Positions 36,057 through 45,261 of a DNA stretch of 64,000 nt are shown one piece after another. The number at the start of each line of letters is the position of its first letter. Within the stretch, counting starts at the first letter, position 1. The notes under the pieces were generated by a model, which was not told the DNA's origin, did no database searches, and saw only the letters and a list, made by a program, of their open reading frames with translations. A program made the translations under genes and the position numbers. The DNA comes from CAZKHG01 sp964552655 (GTDB lineage: Bacteria > Bacteroidota > Bacteroidia > Bacteroidales > Tenuifilaceae), in the NCBI GenBank assembly GCA_964552655.1, contig CAZKHG010000001.1, positions 139,447 to 203,446 on the forward strand. Reading direction: 5' to 3'.

Positions 36057-36497
36057 ATGAAACGATTCCTTATTCTGGCTCTTCTGCTAATTATTTCATT
36101 AGTATCGTGTAAAAAGGAATTCCAGCAGAATAGCTTTTTAGATATTAGAGGCATGAAACTCGATACCCTTAATTTCACTCACTCCATGAAGGGTTGGGAA
36201 CTATATAGCTGGCCGGTTAATGCCGGCTGGCGGTACTCTTTTCTAATTGGAACAAACAGGCTTAAAACGCTTCAGGAAGTTTATGACAATCCGCTTACTG
36301 TTACCGGCGAAGATTCCTTAAAAGCCATCCTTAATAAGCTTCCCGAGAATGAGGAAGTTTTTTGGATCAGCTCCTCCTGGCTTGGCCAGAATTGGGCATC
36401 GAACTTTGGGGCATTACAACTTCCCCCCAGAATAATTCAGCTGGATATCAAGGAATTCTGCGAGAAGCGGAAAATTAAACTTACCATTACTGAATAG
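36057..36497 (+). CDS. Predicted lipoprotein of unknown function
   Basis: 146 residues starting at the ATG at 36057, which begins a classic lipoprotein signal (MKRFLILALLLIISLVSC). The longer frame from 35991 would add 22 residues with no signal character. The mature part has a DIRGMKLDTLNF beta start, a GWELYSWPVNAGWRYSFLIGTNR segment and an IDSL-like helix, without a recognisable domain. It is envelope-located by inference. It precedes coaD on the same strand. Confidence 0.7.
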   Translation: MKRFLILALLLIISLVSCKKEFQQNSFLDIRGMKLDTLNFTHSMKGWELYSWPVNAGWRYSFLIGTNRLKTLQEVYDNPLTVTGEDSLKAILNKLPENEEVFWISSSWLGQNWASNFGALQLPPRIIQLDIKEFCEKRKIKLTITE

Positions 36498-36566
36498 CCT
36501 CAACAAATCCATTTCCAGGTTAAAATCCTATTCCAAAAAAAGCTAACTTTCCCGAAATTTTTAGCT

Positions 36567-37037
36567 ATGGAGAAGGTGGCAATTTTCCCCGGGTCTTTTG
36601 ATCCCTTTACTGTAGGGCATGAATCAATTGTTCTCAGGGCACTCGAACTATTCGACAAAATAGTTATTGCTGTTGGTTACAATACCACAAAAAGTTCCTT
36701 TTTCCCGATTGAGAAAAGGCTCGACCTCATTAAAAATGTCTTTTCAAACGAACCCAAAGTTGAGGTAATCAGCTACCAGGGGTTAACCATCGATCTATGC
36801 AGGAAACTAAACGTTAAGTACCTGCTTCGTGGCTTGAGAACAGCTGTTGACTTCGAATTTGAACGCGCTGTTGGCCAGGCCAACAAGGCGATGTACCCGG
36901 AAATTGAGTCAGTTTTCCTTTTAACCGACCCTGAACATACCCATATCAACTCCTCTATTGTGCGTGACATCTTAATACATCATGGCGACCCCTCAAAATT
37001 TTTACCTCAATCCATTAACATAAAAGATTACTTGTAG
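36567..37037 (+). CDS. coaD: Phosphopantetheine adenylyltransferase
   Basis: A 156-residue nucleotidyltransferase with FPGSFDPFTVGHESI (the HxGH-type T/H motif), LLRGLRTAVDFEFE and the C-terminal INSSIVRDI, the ISSTxVR-like motif. It forms dephospho-CoA from 4'-phosphopantetheine and ATP in the cytoplasm. Standard length. ATG start. Confidence 0.96.
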   Translation: MEKVAIFPGSFDPFTVGHESIVLRALELFDKIVIAVGYNTTKSSFFPIEKRLDLIKNVFSNEPKVEVISYQGLTIDLCRKLNVKYLLRGLRTAVDFEFERAVGQANKAMYPEIESVFLLTDPEHTHINSSIVRDILIHHGDPSKFLPQSINIKDYL

Positions 37038-37087
37038 CGTTATAATCTAGCTGTTTGTTTAGTATATTTAATCAAAAAAAACCGACT

Positions 37088-38494
37088 TTGAAAAATTTAT
37101 TTGTTTTAATTTCCCTCTTTATTACCATTTATAATTCTACAGCCCAAACAGTTACGCTTACTGGCTTGGCCAAAGATTATGCAGGAGATATTCTGGCATT
37201 CAACAAGTACTCCGATCTGATTACCATGTCCGAGGAGGAAGTAGCCCGATGTAGAGTTGATGATAATGGCAGGTTTAGCTGCTCCCTGAAAATTGATGAG
37301 ACTACATACATTTTCAGCCATATTGGCATATACAGAATCTATTTTTTTGTTGAGCCAGGGAAGACTTACGAGCTGGTTTTGCCCGATAAGATTGAAAAAA
37401 CCGAAGCCCAACGCCTCAACCCATTTTTCAGGGAAAGCGATTTGCATGTCGGGATTAAAAATATCCCAAAAGATGATATTAACTTTTTGACGAATGCATT
37501 TGATCTTTCCTTTAACGAAAAATTCGATCGGATAATAAATGATACCTATAAAGGAAAAAGCAATATCAATATCGACTCATTGATACTCTCTATTGAAAAT
37601 TTGTTTTCTAACTACAATCAAACCTATTTTGTTAACTACCGGCAGTATCGGTATGGTTTACTTAAACAGATTACCTACCAGCAAAAATCCAGGAGTACCT
37701 CATCACAATATTTTCACAACAAACCGATACTCTACGATAACACAGCCTACATGGAGCTTTTTAACCTATTGTATGATAAGTATTTCATATTCTTCTCCCG
37801 AACAGAAAAAGGGAATGAGGTTTACAAAAATATATCCTACGAAAAGAGCTACTCCAGGTTGAAAAAAACCCTATCAACCGATAATGTGCTTAAAAACGAT
37901 ACTTTAATGGAGCTGGTCATCCTCAAAGGTCTGTACGATGGTTTTTTTGATGATAAATTCTCGCGATCGGCGCTGCTCACAATACTCGATTCATTGTATT
38001 TTAACTCTAAAATCCCTGAACATCTTATCATTGCTGAGAATATAAGAAGTAAAGTTACCCATTTATTACCCGGTTTTGTCCCAGCACCATTTGAACTTTA
38101 CGACACCAAGGGGCACCTTGTGAAACTCGACGATTTTAAAGGGAAATATGTTTACCTCAACTTTTGCACAACCACCAGCTACACCTGTTTACAGGAGTTT
38201 ACGCTTCTTGATAAGCTATACCAAAAATATCGAAACACTATGGAAATAGTGACGGTTTGTGTTGATAAAGATATCAATGATATTACCAGCTTACTTAAAA
38301 ACACGGCCTACGACTGGACATTCCTCCACTATGGCAATAAACCTGAAATTGTAAAAGAATTTGATGTCAGGGTTTATCCAACCTATTTTCTTATTGGTCC
38401 TGACAGGAAGCTGGAGATGTCGCCAGCGCCATCCCCAAAGGAGAATTTTGAGATACAGCTATTTAAGCTGTTGCGTTCAAAAGGGGAGATTTGA
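37088..38494 (+). CDS. Exported thioredoxin-fold protein with altered active site
   Basis: About 468 residues. The start is taken as TTG 37088, which gives a clean Sec signal (KNLFVLISLFITIYNSTAQ, cleavage before TVTLTG); an upstream TTG at 37055 would extend the n-region. A long, mostly alpha-helical DUF4369-like middle leads to a C-terminal AhpC/TlpA fold (from about residue 345, VPAPFELYDTKGHLVKLDDFKGK). The WCxxC site reads FCTTTSYTCLQEF: the second Cys is kept, the first is Ser, and an extra Cys lies 7 residues before. Disulfide chemistry would therefore be atypical. Its 3' end overlaps the convergent Nudix gene by 32 bases. Confidence 0.75.
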   Translation: MKNLFVLISLFITIYNSTAQTVTLTGLAKDYAGDILAFNKYSDLITMSEEEVARCRVDDNGRFSCSLKIDETTYIFSHIGIYRIYFFVEPGKTYELVLPDKIEKTEAQRLNPFFRESDLHVGIKNIPKDDINFLTNAFDLSFNEKFDRIINDTYKGKSNINIDSLILSIENLFSNYNQTYFVNYRQYRYGLLKQITYQQKSRSTSSQYFHNKPILYDNTAYMELFNLLYDKYFIFFSRTEKGNEVYKNISYEKSYSRLKKTLSTDNVLKNDTLMELVILKGLYDGFFDDKFSRSALLTILDSLYFNSKIPEHLIIAENIRSKVTHLLPGFVPAPFELYDTKGHLVKLDDFKGKYVYLNFCTTTSYTCLQEFTLLDKLYQKYRNTMEIVTVCVDKDINDITSLLKNTAYDWTFLHYGNKPEIVKEFDVRVYPTYFLIGPDRKLEMSPAPSPKENFEIQLFKLLRSKGEI

Positions 38495-39113
38495 TTGTAC
38501 CTGATGTAGCAAACACCTCTCTTACAGTTTGGTAGGATTTGTTCAGAAAACCATCTAAAACATCCTGCCCTATCCACTTTGCTTCAACTATATCCTCCTG
38601 AAATTGCGGAATAAGCGGTTGGTTATCCTTATAAAGCATTTCAAACCAGGCTGTTCTCTTCAGTACAGCTTGACCATTCAAATTATAGGTATGATATGTA
38701 TTGGTTAAGAACCTGCTAATCTGCAAGCCTGAAATACCTGTTTCTTCAGAAACCTCGCGAATGGCAGTCATTTCATCTGATTCATTCTCATCGCATTTCC
38801 CTTTAGGTAAATCCCAATGCCCCCTCCGGTTAATTAGCAAAAACTCACCCTTTGAATTAATCACCAAACCTCCGGCAGCATTTATCACCTTAAAAAAACG
38901 CGATACCTCGGAGAGCATAACCTCAGCGGGTTTCCCTTTAATAAAAACATTCCTGATTATTTTATTGCTTTTAAAAAAATCCAGTACTTTTGAGAGCTCA
39001 TCAATTGAGCTGTATGAAAAGTAAAAGCCAAAATTATAATTAAAACGATCCCCGAATTCATCTACAAGCGATAAAACCCTATTATCAAAATGAATATTAA
39101 ACTCTTTGGCCAT
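38463..39113 (-). CDS. Nudix hydrolase with N-terminal extension
   Basis: 216 residues. The Nudix box is perfect: G-KCDEN-E-SDEMTAI-REVSEETGI. The about 70-residue N-terminal region (FYFSYSSIDELSKVLDFF...) is typical of a Bacteroidetes group of unknown substrate. Nudix enzymes cleave nucleoside-diphosphate-linked compounds. Its ATG shares the tetranucleotide CATG at 39111-39114 with the divergent pyrE ATG, so each promoter must lie inside the other gene. Confidence 0.88.
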   Translation of the reverse strand: MAKEFNIHFDNRVLSLVDEFGDRFNYNFGFYFSYSSIDELSKVLDFFKSNKIIRNVFIKGKPAEVMLSEVSRFFKVINAAGGLVINSKGEFLLINRRGHWDLPKGKCDENESDEMTAIREVSEETGISGLQISRFLTNTYHTYNLNGQAVLKRTAWFEMLYKDNQPLIPQFQEDIVEAKWIGQDVLDGFLNKSYQTVREVFATSGTIKSPLLNATA

Positions 39114-39738
39114 GGTAAAAAATGAAATAGTTGATAATTTACTTCAAATTAATGCAATAAAATTAAATCCTGCAAGCCCTTTTACATGGGCTTCTGGTTG
39201 GAAATCGCCAATTTATTGCGATAACAGGAAAACGCTTTCCTTTCCATTTGTTAGGAATCTTATCTGTACTGGATTTGAGGAAATCATTAAAAATAAATAC
39301 CCTGAAGTTGAGGTAATTGCCGGAGTTGCCACCGGGGCAATAGCACATGGAATCCTGGTGGCCGACAGGTTAAATCTCCCGTTTGTTTATGTTCGTTCAG
39401 CACCCAAAAAACATGGTTTGGAAAACCTCGTTGAAGGTGAAATAAAATCTGGCCAAAAAGTAGTTGTTATTGAAGACTTAATATCCACCGGACAGAGCAG
39501 TTTAAGTGCAGCTGAAGCCTTGCAAAAGTTGGAGTGTGATGTTCTTGGCATGGTGGCTATTTTTACCTATGGGTTTGATCAGGCAAATACTAACTTTAGA
39601 AATGCTAATATTAAACTCGATACTCTGGCTAATTATAATCAGCTCATCGAAATTGCGATAGAAAGAAATTACGTTGAACCGCATCAGCTTAAGGCCTTGC
39701 AGTCCTGGCGAAATGATCCTGAAAATTGGGGTGAATAG
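39112..39738 (+). CDS. pyrE: Orotate phosphoribosyltransferase
   Basis: A 208-residue type I phosphoribosyltransferase joining orotate and PRPP to give OMP in pyrimidine synthesis. Motifs: FTWASGWKSPIYCDNR, VATGAIAHGILVAD, APKKHG (active-site Lys loop) and the PRPP-binding VVVIEDLISTGQSS. The ATG at 39112 is used; a TTG two codons upstream lies in the divergent Nudix gene. An SRPBCC gene follows after 24 bases. Confidence 0.95.
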   Translation: MVKNEIVDNLLQINAIKLNPASPFTWASGWKSPIYCDNRKTLSFPFVRNLICTGFEEIIKNKYPEVEVIAGVATGAIAHGILVADRLNLPFVYVRSAPKKHGLENLVEGEIKSGQKVVVIEDLISTGQSSLSAAEALQKLECDVLGMVAIFTYGFDQANTNFRNANIKLDTLANYNQLIEIAIERNYVEPHQLKALQSWRNDPENWGE

Positions 39739-39762
39739 CCAAGTCAATCCAGATAAATAGTA

Positions 39763-40176
39763 ATGACAACCTACGAAAGCAAAATAGTTGCCATCAGAAG
39801 AAGACCGGAAGATATATACATGTTACTTTCGGATTTTGAACGGCTTTCCCCATTTATCCCCAAAGACAAGGTTGATGGCTGGGAGGCTGATACAGACAGC
39901 TGTAAATTCAACGTAAAAGGGTTTGGCCAAATGGGTCTTAGGATTATTGACAGGGATCCCTTTAAGCTGGTTAAAATAACCGGTTTAAACAAAAAACCTT
40001 TTGAGTTTATCATCTGGTTTCAGCTGAAAGAGGTGGCAGCCTACGATACCCGGATGAAAATAACCCTGAAAGCTGAACTGAATATGATGATGCGAATGAT
40101 GCTCAACAAGCAGCTGGAAACCGGTATAAATACGATAGCTGATCAGATTGCAGATGCATTTAACAGAGCTGTCTAA
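39763..40176 (+). CDS. SRPBCC (START-like) family protein
   Basis: 137 residues with the helix-grip START/Bet v1 pattern: an N-terminal strand followed by PEDIYMLLSDFERLSPFIP, central strands (CKFNVKGFGQMGLRIIDRDP) and a long C-terminal helix. Such proteins bind hydrophobic ligands; no specific ligand can be named. Probably cotranscribed with pyrE. It overlaps the convergent birA stop by 4 bases (CTAA, 40173-40176). Confidence 0.78.
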   Translation: MTTYESKIVAIRRRPEDIYMLLSDFERLSPFIPKDKVDGWEADTDSCKFNVKGFGQMGLRIIDRDPFKLVKITGLNKKPFEFIIWFQLKEVAAYDTRMKITLKAELNMMMRMMLNKQLETGINTIADQIADAFNRAV

Positions 40177-40913
40177 GACTTTAATATAAAACTAACCTCT
40201 TTGAAACTAAAAGACTTTTGAACGCCTTCTTCGGTTTCAAGAATCAACTCTCCGCTTGGTTTAATTCCTATAATCCTTGCTTCAAATACACCTTCTTTGC
40301 TTGAATACGGGTAAAATTTATCTTTTCGATAAAGTAAATTGAAGTAATCGGTGGAAATATCATTAAGTAAGCTATTCTCAAGTTGCAGGTACCTTGAGCT
40401 AAAGAATCTTAAATAATCATTCAGTAATAGCTCTAAATTATAGCTCATTCCCGTTTGAATTTCAATCGAGGTGGGGTTGGGTATCTCTGACGAAAAGACA
40501 GTTTGATTAACATTTATACCAACACCTACAACTGAAACCTCCAGGTTCGATCCACTTATGCTGTTCTCAATCAACACCCCTCCTATTTTATTATCATCAA
40601 TATAAATATCATTTGGCCATTTGATCTTAGCGTTAATGCCGATTGAGCTCAACCACTCACAAATGGAAACAGCAACAACTTTTGAAATAAAGAACTGTTG
40701 TTCTGCTTTAAGAAAAATCGGGCGCAAAAGAATGCTAAAGGTCAGGTTCTTGCCGGACTCGCTTTCCCAGCTGTTGCCACGTTGACCCCTACCCTGCTCC
40801 TGAAAAATTGCAGCAATAACCAACCCCTCAGGTTCACCCCCTGATGCCTGCTTCAGGCAATAATCATTGGTTGAACTAATTGATTCAACCCAACTTATTT
40901 TAAATGACATCAT
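40173..40913 (-). CDS. birA: Biotin-[acetyl-CoA-carboxylase] ligase
   Basis: A 246-residue group I biotin protein ligase without the DNA-binding N-terminus. The biotinyl-AMP loop is GRGQRGNSW, with KWPNDIYIDDNKIGGVLIE and GVGINVN. It attaches biotin to the carrier-protein lysine; the target in this window is Lys159 of the carrier encoded at 61057-61638. ATG at 40913 (or 40910). A TACCTTTG box lies 39 bases upstream. Confidence 0.95.
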   Translation of the reverse strand: MMSFKISWVESISSTNDYCLKQASGGEPEGLVIAAIFQEQGRGQRGNSWESESGKNLTFSILLRPIFLKAEQQFFISKVVAVSICEWLSSIGINAKIKWPNDIYIDDNKIGGVLIENSISGSNLEVSVVGVGINVNQTVFSSEIPNPTSIEIQTGMSYNLELLLNDYLRFFSSRYLQLENSLLNDISTDYFNLLYRKDKFYPYSSKEGVFEARIIGIKPSGELILETEEGVQKSFSFKEVSFILKS

Positions 40914-40951
40914 TTTTAAGGTTGCCGGTTACAAAAATGATTTTACCTCTG

Positions 40952-40959
40952 CAAAGGTA
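40952..40959 (-). promoter_or_regulatory. Putative -7 box of birA
   Basis: TACCTTTG on the minus strand matches TAnnTTTG, 39 bases before the birA start in the 241-base divergent region shared with rsfS. A partial -33 (TTG) occurs about 23 bases further upstream. Confidence 0.55.
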
Positions 40960-41122
40960 ACGATTTGGCTAATATGTATTGTCAAGATGCTTTTTTAGAG
41001 TGATCATGTACCCGGAAAAATAAAATGGCACGATATTTTCAACAACAAAGATTCCTGTTCAAAATCATAAAACCCAAAGCGTTTTGGAAATTTTGTCAGG
41101 TTTTTTAAAAGCAAAAAATAAT

Positions 41123-41130
41123 TACCTTTG
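41123..41130 (+). promoter_or_regulatory. Putative -7 box of rsfS-ftsH
   Basis: TACCTTTG, identical to the birA box on the other strand, sits 25 bases upstream of the rsfS ATG. A TTTG at 41092-41095 is 27 bases away, a long spacer. Confidence 0.55.
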
Positions 41131-41154
41131 TAAATCAAAATTTTATAAAGTTTA

Positions 41155-41595
41155 ATGGGTAAAAAACAAGCAGTAATAAAAACAGAAAAACTGGTAGAAA
41201 GTATTGCAGATGCTATATTAGATAAAAAAGGGAATGACGTCATCTCACTAAATATTGGCAAGTTGCCTAACTCAGTTTGTAAGTACTTTATAATTAGTAA
41301 CGCCGATTCAACCACTCAGGTAAATGCAATAGCTGAAAATGTTGAGGAAAAAATTCAGGAGCATTACAATGAGAAAGCCTGGCAAACCGCTGGTTACGAT
41401 AACTCTCTGTGGGTGATTCTGGATTATGTGGATGTAGTAGTACATATTTTTCAAACTCAGGTCAGGGATTTTTACCGGTTGGAGGAGTTATGGGCCGATG
41501 CTGAGGTAAAACATTTTTCCGATGATGTAAGCACTGTTACAAAAAAAGTTAAGGTGACTAAAACCAAGTCCAAAAGAACTTTTAAGATTGATTAG
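41155..41595 (+). CDS. rsfS: Ribosomal silencing factor RsfS
   Basis: 146 residues. The RsfS/DUF143 core is visible as VESIADAILDKKGNDVISLNIG, ISNADSTTQVNAIAENV and YDNSLWVILDYVDVVVHIFQ. It binds ribosomal protein uL14 and blocks subunit joining under starvation. The Lys-rich C-terminal tail (TKKVKVTKTKSKRTFKID) is an extension beyond the core. ATG start; ftsH follows after 15 bases. Confidence 0.93.
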   Translation: MGKKQAVIKTEKLVESIADAILDKKGNDVISLNIGKLPNSVCKYFIISNADSTTQVNAIAENVEEKIQEHYNEKAWQTAGYDNSLWVILDYVDVVVHIFQTQVRDFYRLEELWADAEVKHFSDDVSTVTKKVKVTKTKSKRTFKID

Positions 41596-41610
41596 TTGTT
41601 ATAATTAAAA

Positions 41611-43641
41611 ATGGATTTTATTAAAAATATGGCAGATTCGAATAGAAACACGGACAATAACCAGGAGCATAACGATCCCCTTTTCGGGGGGAGTAGTGAT
41701 AACAGCAAAAAATTTTCACCCAAATTCAATGTTTATTGGGTGTACATAGTAATCATTGCAGCTATCTTTTTACTAAACTTTTACTATAGCGGTCGCAATG
41801 CTGTTGAAACCACCTGGCAGGAGGTAAAAGAGCAGATGATTGCCAACGATGATGTTGCAAAAATAGTGATCATCCGGAATCAGGGTAAGGTTGAAATCTT
41901 TATTAAAGATGATAAGCTATCTAAGTATAAGGATCGGCTTGGCACAGGAATGAACGCCGTTCCAAAATCAGGACCACATTTCTACTTTACCATTGGGTCA
42001 ATTGAAACATTTGAGAAACAATTCAACGACCTTCAAAAAAATATCCCATATAAATACGAGGAAAGAATTAATTACTTCAGCGATGTATTGAGTTGGATAC
42101 TGCCAATTCTTATTATAGTTGGAATCTGGATTTTTATCTTCCGGAGAATGAGCAAAGGGGTTGGTGGTGGCCCGGGGAATATTTTCAATGTTGGTAAATC
42201 GAAAGCACAGCTATTTGACAAAGAATCCACTACGGTAAAGACTGATTTTAAAGACGTTGCCGGGCTGGAAGAGGCCAAAGTGGAAGTAATGGAAATTGTA
42301 GATTTTCTTAAAAATCCAAAAAAATACACCGATCTTGGCGGAAAAATCCCTAAAGGTGCACTACTGGTAGGCCCTCCGGGCACCGGTAAAACATTACTTG
42401 CCAAGGCTGTTGCCGGCGAGGCCAATGTTCCATTCTTCAGTATGTCTGGTTCCGATTTTGTAGAAATGTTCGTTGGAGTTGGTGCTTCCCGTGTCCGTGA
42501 TCTTTTCCGTCAGGCCAAGGAGAAGGCACCATGTATTGTATTTATTGACGAGGTGGATGCCATTGGCAGGGCTCGTGGTAAAAATCCAAGTTTCTCGGCT
42601 AACGATGAAAGGGAGAATACCCTTAATCAGCTTCTAACCGAGATGGACGGGTTTGCTTCAAACCAGGGGGTAATAATTATGGCTGCAACCAACCGGGCAG
42701 ATGTTCTGGACAGAGCACTTCTTCGTGCCGGAAGGTTTGACAGGCAAATACACGTTGAACTTCCTGATGCCAAAGAGCGATTGGATATTTTCAAGGTACA
42801 CCTTCGTCCCCTGAAACTTGAGGAGGGATTCGATATTTCTTTCCTGGCTAAACAAACTCCCGGCTTTTCAGGCGCAGATATTGCAAATGTTTGCAATGAA
42901 GCCGCACTGATAGCTGCCCGCAAAAATAAAAAATCGGTACAACGTCAGGATTTCCTCGATGCCATTGACAGGATTATAGGTGGTCTGGAAAGAAAAAATA
43001 AGATCATCTCACTTGAAGAAAAGAAAACAATTGCTTATCATGAAGCAGGTCACGCAACGGTGAGCTGGCTGTTAGAACATGCCAATCCGCTCTTAAAAGT
43101 TTCAATCATCCCCCGTGGACGATCACTTGGAGCAGCATGGTACCTGCCCGAAGAAAGACAGATTACCACTACAGAACAACTTTTTGATGAAATGTGCTCT
43201 GCGTTGGGGGGAAGGGCATCGGAAGAAATAACCTTCAAACGTATCTCAACCGGAGCTTTGAACGATCTGGAACGGGTAACAAAGCAGGCTTACGCCATGA
43301 TTGCATATTTTGGGATGGGCGAATCAATCGGCAATCTGAGCTACTACGATTCCTCCGGCCAATCTGAATTTTCATTTGGGAAACCTTACAGTGAAAAGAC
43401 TGCCGAATCAATCGACAAGGAGGTTAAAGATCTTGTGGAAAAGGCTTATTCAATTGCTAAAAAAATCCTTACAGAAAATAATGAAGGGCTAAACAAGCTG
43501 GCAGAGCTTCTGCTCGATAGAGAAGTTATCTTTAGCGAAGATCTTGAGAATATATTTGGTCCCCGAAAATCTATCAGTCGCGAAGAGGAACTTGCCAAAG
43601 ATCTGGAAAAAGCTCAACAGGAGCAAAATGGGAAAAAGTAA
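41611..43641 (+). CDS. ftsH: ATP-dependent zinc metalloprotease FtsH
   Basis: 676 residues. Two membrane helices (about 43-62 and 152-172) flank the small periplasmic domain. The AAA+ domain has Walker A GPPGTGKT (about 254-261), Walker B VFIDEVDA and the SRH (MAATNRADVLDRALLRAGRFD). The M41 protease has the zinc motif HEAGH at His477-His481. It degrades membrane and some soluble proteins as a hexamer. ATG start; probably an operon with rsfS, cdsA and psd. Confidence 0.97.
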   Translation: MDFIKNMADSNRNTDNNQEHNDPLFGGSSDNSKKFSPKFNVYWVYIVIIAAIFLLNFYYSGRNAVETTWQEVKEQMIANDDVAKIVIIRNQGKVEIFIKDDKLSKYKDRLGTGMNAVPKSGPHFYFTIGSIETFEKQFNDLQKNIPYKYEERINYFSDVLSWILPILIIVGIWIFIFRRMSKGVGGGPGNIFNVGKSKAQLFDKESTTVKTDFKDVAGLEEAKVEVMEIVDFLKNPKKYTDLGGKIPKGALLVGPPGTGKTLLAKAVAGEANVPFFSMSGSDFVEMFVGVGASRVRDLFRQAKEKAPCIVFIDEVDAIGRARGKNPSFSANDERENTLNQLLTEMDGFASNQGVIIMAATNRADVLDRALLRAGRFDRQIHVELPDAKERLDIFKVHLRPLKLEEGFDISFLAKQTPGFSGADIANVCNEAALIAARKNKKSVQRQDFLDAIDRIIGGLERKNKIISLEEKKTIAYHEAGHATVSWLLEHANPLLKVSIIPRGRSLGAAWYLPEERQITTTEQLFDEMCSALGGRASEEITFKRISTGALNDLERVTKQAYAMIAYFGMGESIGNLSYYDSSGQSEFSFGKPYSEKTAESIDKEVKDLVEKAYSIAKKILTENNEGLNKLAELLLDREVIFSEDLENIFGPRKSISREEELAKDLEKAQQEQNGKK

Positions 43642-43691
43642 TATGGAGGTGTTAATTTTTTTATAATTTAGCCCTAATTTAGCATTTAACA

Positions 43692-44519
43692 TTGAATAAC
43701 TTTCTAAAAAGAACAATTAGCGGATTGCTGTTTATAATAGCAATAGTAGGTTCAATTTTCCTGGGTCGAATTCCCTTTTTTATTGTTTTCCTTGGGTTGA
43801 TGATTGCTACCATGTATGAGTTTTATAACCTCAGTATGAGAGCAAGGATACGTCCCCAGTTTTTATTTGGGATCCTGCTTGGGGCAACTATTTTTGTTTG
43901 GTCCTATCTATATGCTTCAGGCCAACTCGAGCCCATCACTTTTTTCGGTATTTTGCCTCTGATTATGAGTGTTTATATCATCGAACTCTATCGAGCGCAT
44001 CAAAGGCCGTTTCATAATATTGCTTTTACATTACTGGGAGTGCTTTATATTGCATTACCCTTTTCATTGCTGAATTTTTTTGTTTTAAACGGAACTACAT
44101 TTCGGTTGTCATATACACCAGATATCCTATTGGGCTACTTTTTTTTGATCTGGGCCAATGATACCGGTGCCTACCTTTTTGGGATGAGTATCGGTAAGCA
44201 TAAGTTATTCCCAAGAGTATCACCCAAAAAAACGTGGGAGGGTTTTGCAGGGGGTTTGATCTTCACCGGTATTGTTGCCTGGATTATCTCCATGTTTTTT
44301 TACGATATCAGTATAGCTCATTGGTTAACCATTGGGCTTATAGCTGCAATTATGGGTGTATTTGGTGATCTGGTTGAGTCTATGCTGAAACGTAGTATTG
44401 GGGTAAAAGATTCGGGTAAGTTTTTACCCGGGCATGGTGGACTGCTTGACCGGTTCGATGCGATTTTGCTTTCAGTACCAGTTGTTTATGCATACCTCGA
44501 GGTTATGATGTTAATATAA
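43692..44519 (+). CDS. cdsA: Phosphatidate cytidylyltransferase
   Basis: A 275-residue polytopic membrane enzyme making CDP-diacylglycerol. The signature SPKKTWEGFAGG and the C-terminal DLVESMLKRSIGVKDSGKFLPGHGGLLDRFD are diagnostic. No ATG precedes the first membrane segment, so the start is TTG at 43692. Psd follows after 12 bases; together with PssA they form the phosphatidylethanolamine pathway. Confidence 0.95.
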   Translation: MNNFLKRTISGLLFIIAIVGSIFLGRIPFFIVFLGLMIATMYEFYNLSMRARIRPQFLFGILLGATIFVWSYLYASGQLEPITFFGILPLIMSVYIIELYRAHQRPFHNIAFTLLGVLYIALPFSLLNFFVLNGTTFRLSYTPDILLGYFFLIWANDTGAYLFGMSIGKHKLFPRVSPKKTWEGFAGGLIFTGIVAWIISMFFYDISIAHWLTIGLIAAIMGVFGDLVESMLKRSIGVKDSGKFLPGHGGLLDRFDAILLSVPVVYAYLEVMMLI

Positions 44520-44531
44520 TAATATTCAAGA

Positions 44532-45200
44532 ATGAAAATACATAAAGAAGGTTTTAAGATTCTCTTTGTAGTATCACTTTTTCTTTTAATCATTGATTTA
44601 ACAGGATATTTCCTTTTAAGTTTTTATGCCTTTGTTACAATTTCAATTATTTTAATCCTCTGGCTAGCTTTTCTTTTCAGGTTTTTCAGAGTTCCACACC
44701 GCCAGATAGCATCCAATGAGAATGACATTATTGCACCAGCCGATGGTACGATTGTAGCCATTGAAGAAGTATTCGAAGATGAATTCCTTCAACGAAAATG
44801 TATTCAGGTTTCAACTTTTATGTCGATCTGGAATGTGCATATAAATTGGTTCTCTGTTGCAGGAATCGTAAAATACTATAAATACCATCCCGGTAATTAC
44901 CTGGTAGCCAAACACCCAAAATCATCAACAATGAATGAGAGAACAACCATTGTTGTTGAAAGAAAGGATGGAGTCCTGATCTTAATGCGACAGATAGCTG
45001 GTGCCGTTGCCCGCAGAATTGTCAGCTATGCCAATGTTGGGAAACAGGTTGAGCAATGTTCTGAGCTCGGCTTTATTAAATTTGGATCACGGGTTGATCT
45101 TTTCCTGCCTACGGATGCAATAATCAGGGTGAGCCTAAATCAGAAGGTAAGGGGTACTCAAACCATTATTGCTGAAATTCCAACCCGGAACCCACTTTAA
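44532..45200 (+). CDS. psd: Phosphatidylserine decarboxylase proenzyme
   Basis: 222 residues, the short archaeal/Bacteroidetes type. Two N-terminal hydrophobic helices (about 11-55) precede IIAPADGTIVAIEE, STFMSIWNVHINW and the self-cleavage region ending FGSRVDLFLPT. Cleavage at the Gly-Ser bond gives the pyruvoyl cofactor. It converts phosphatidylserine to phosphatidylethanolamine. ATG start. Confidence 0.93.
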   Translation: MKIHKEGFKILFVVSLFLLIIDLTGYFLLSFYAFVTISIILILWLAFLFRFFRVPHRQIASNENDIIAPADGTIVAIEEVFEDEFLQRKCIQVSTFMSIWNVHINWFSVAGIVKYYKYHPGNYLVAKHPKSSTMNERTTIVVERKDGVLILMRQIAGAVARRIVSYANVGKQVEQCSELGFIKFGSRVDLFLPTDAIIRVSLNQKVRGTQTIIAEIPTRNPL

Positions 45201-45261
45201 TTTTTTTGTTTCCTTTTAATTCACCTCTTCTCTAGCTACGAGCTATTTTAATCCCACTGCC

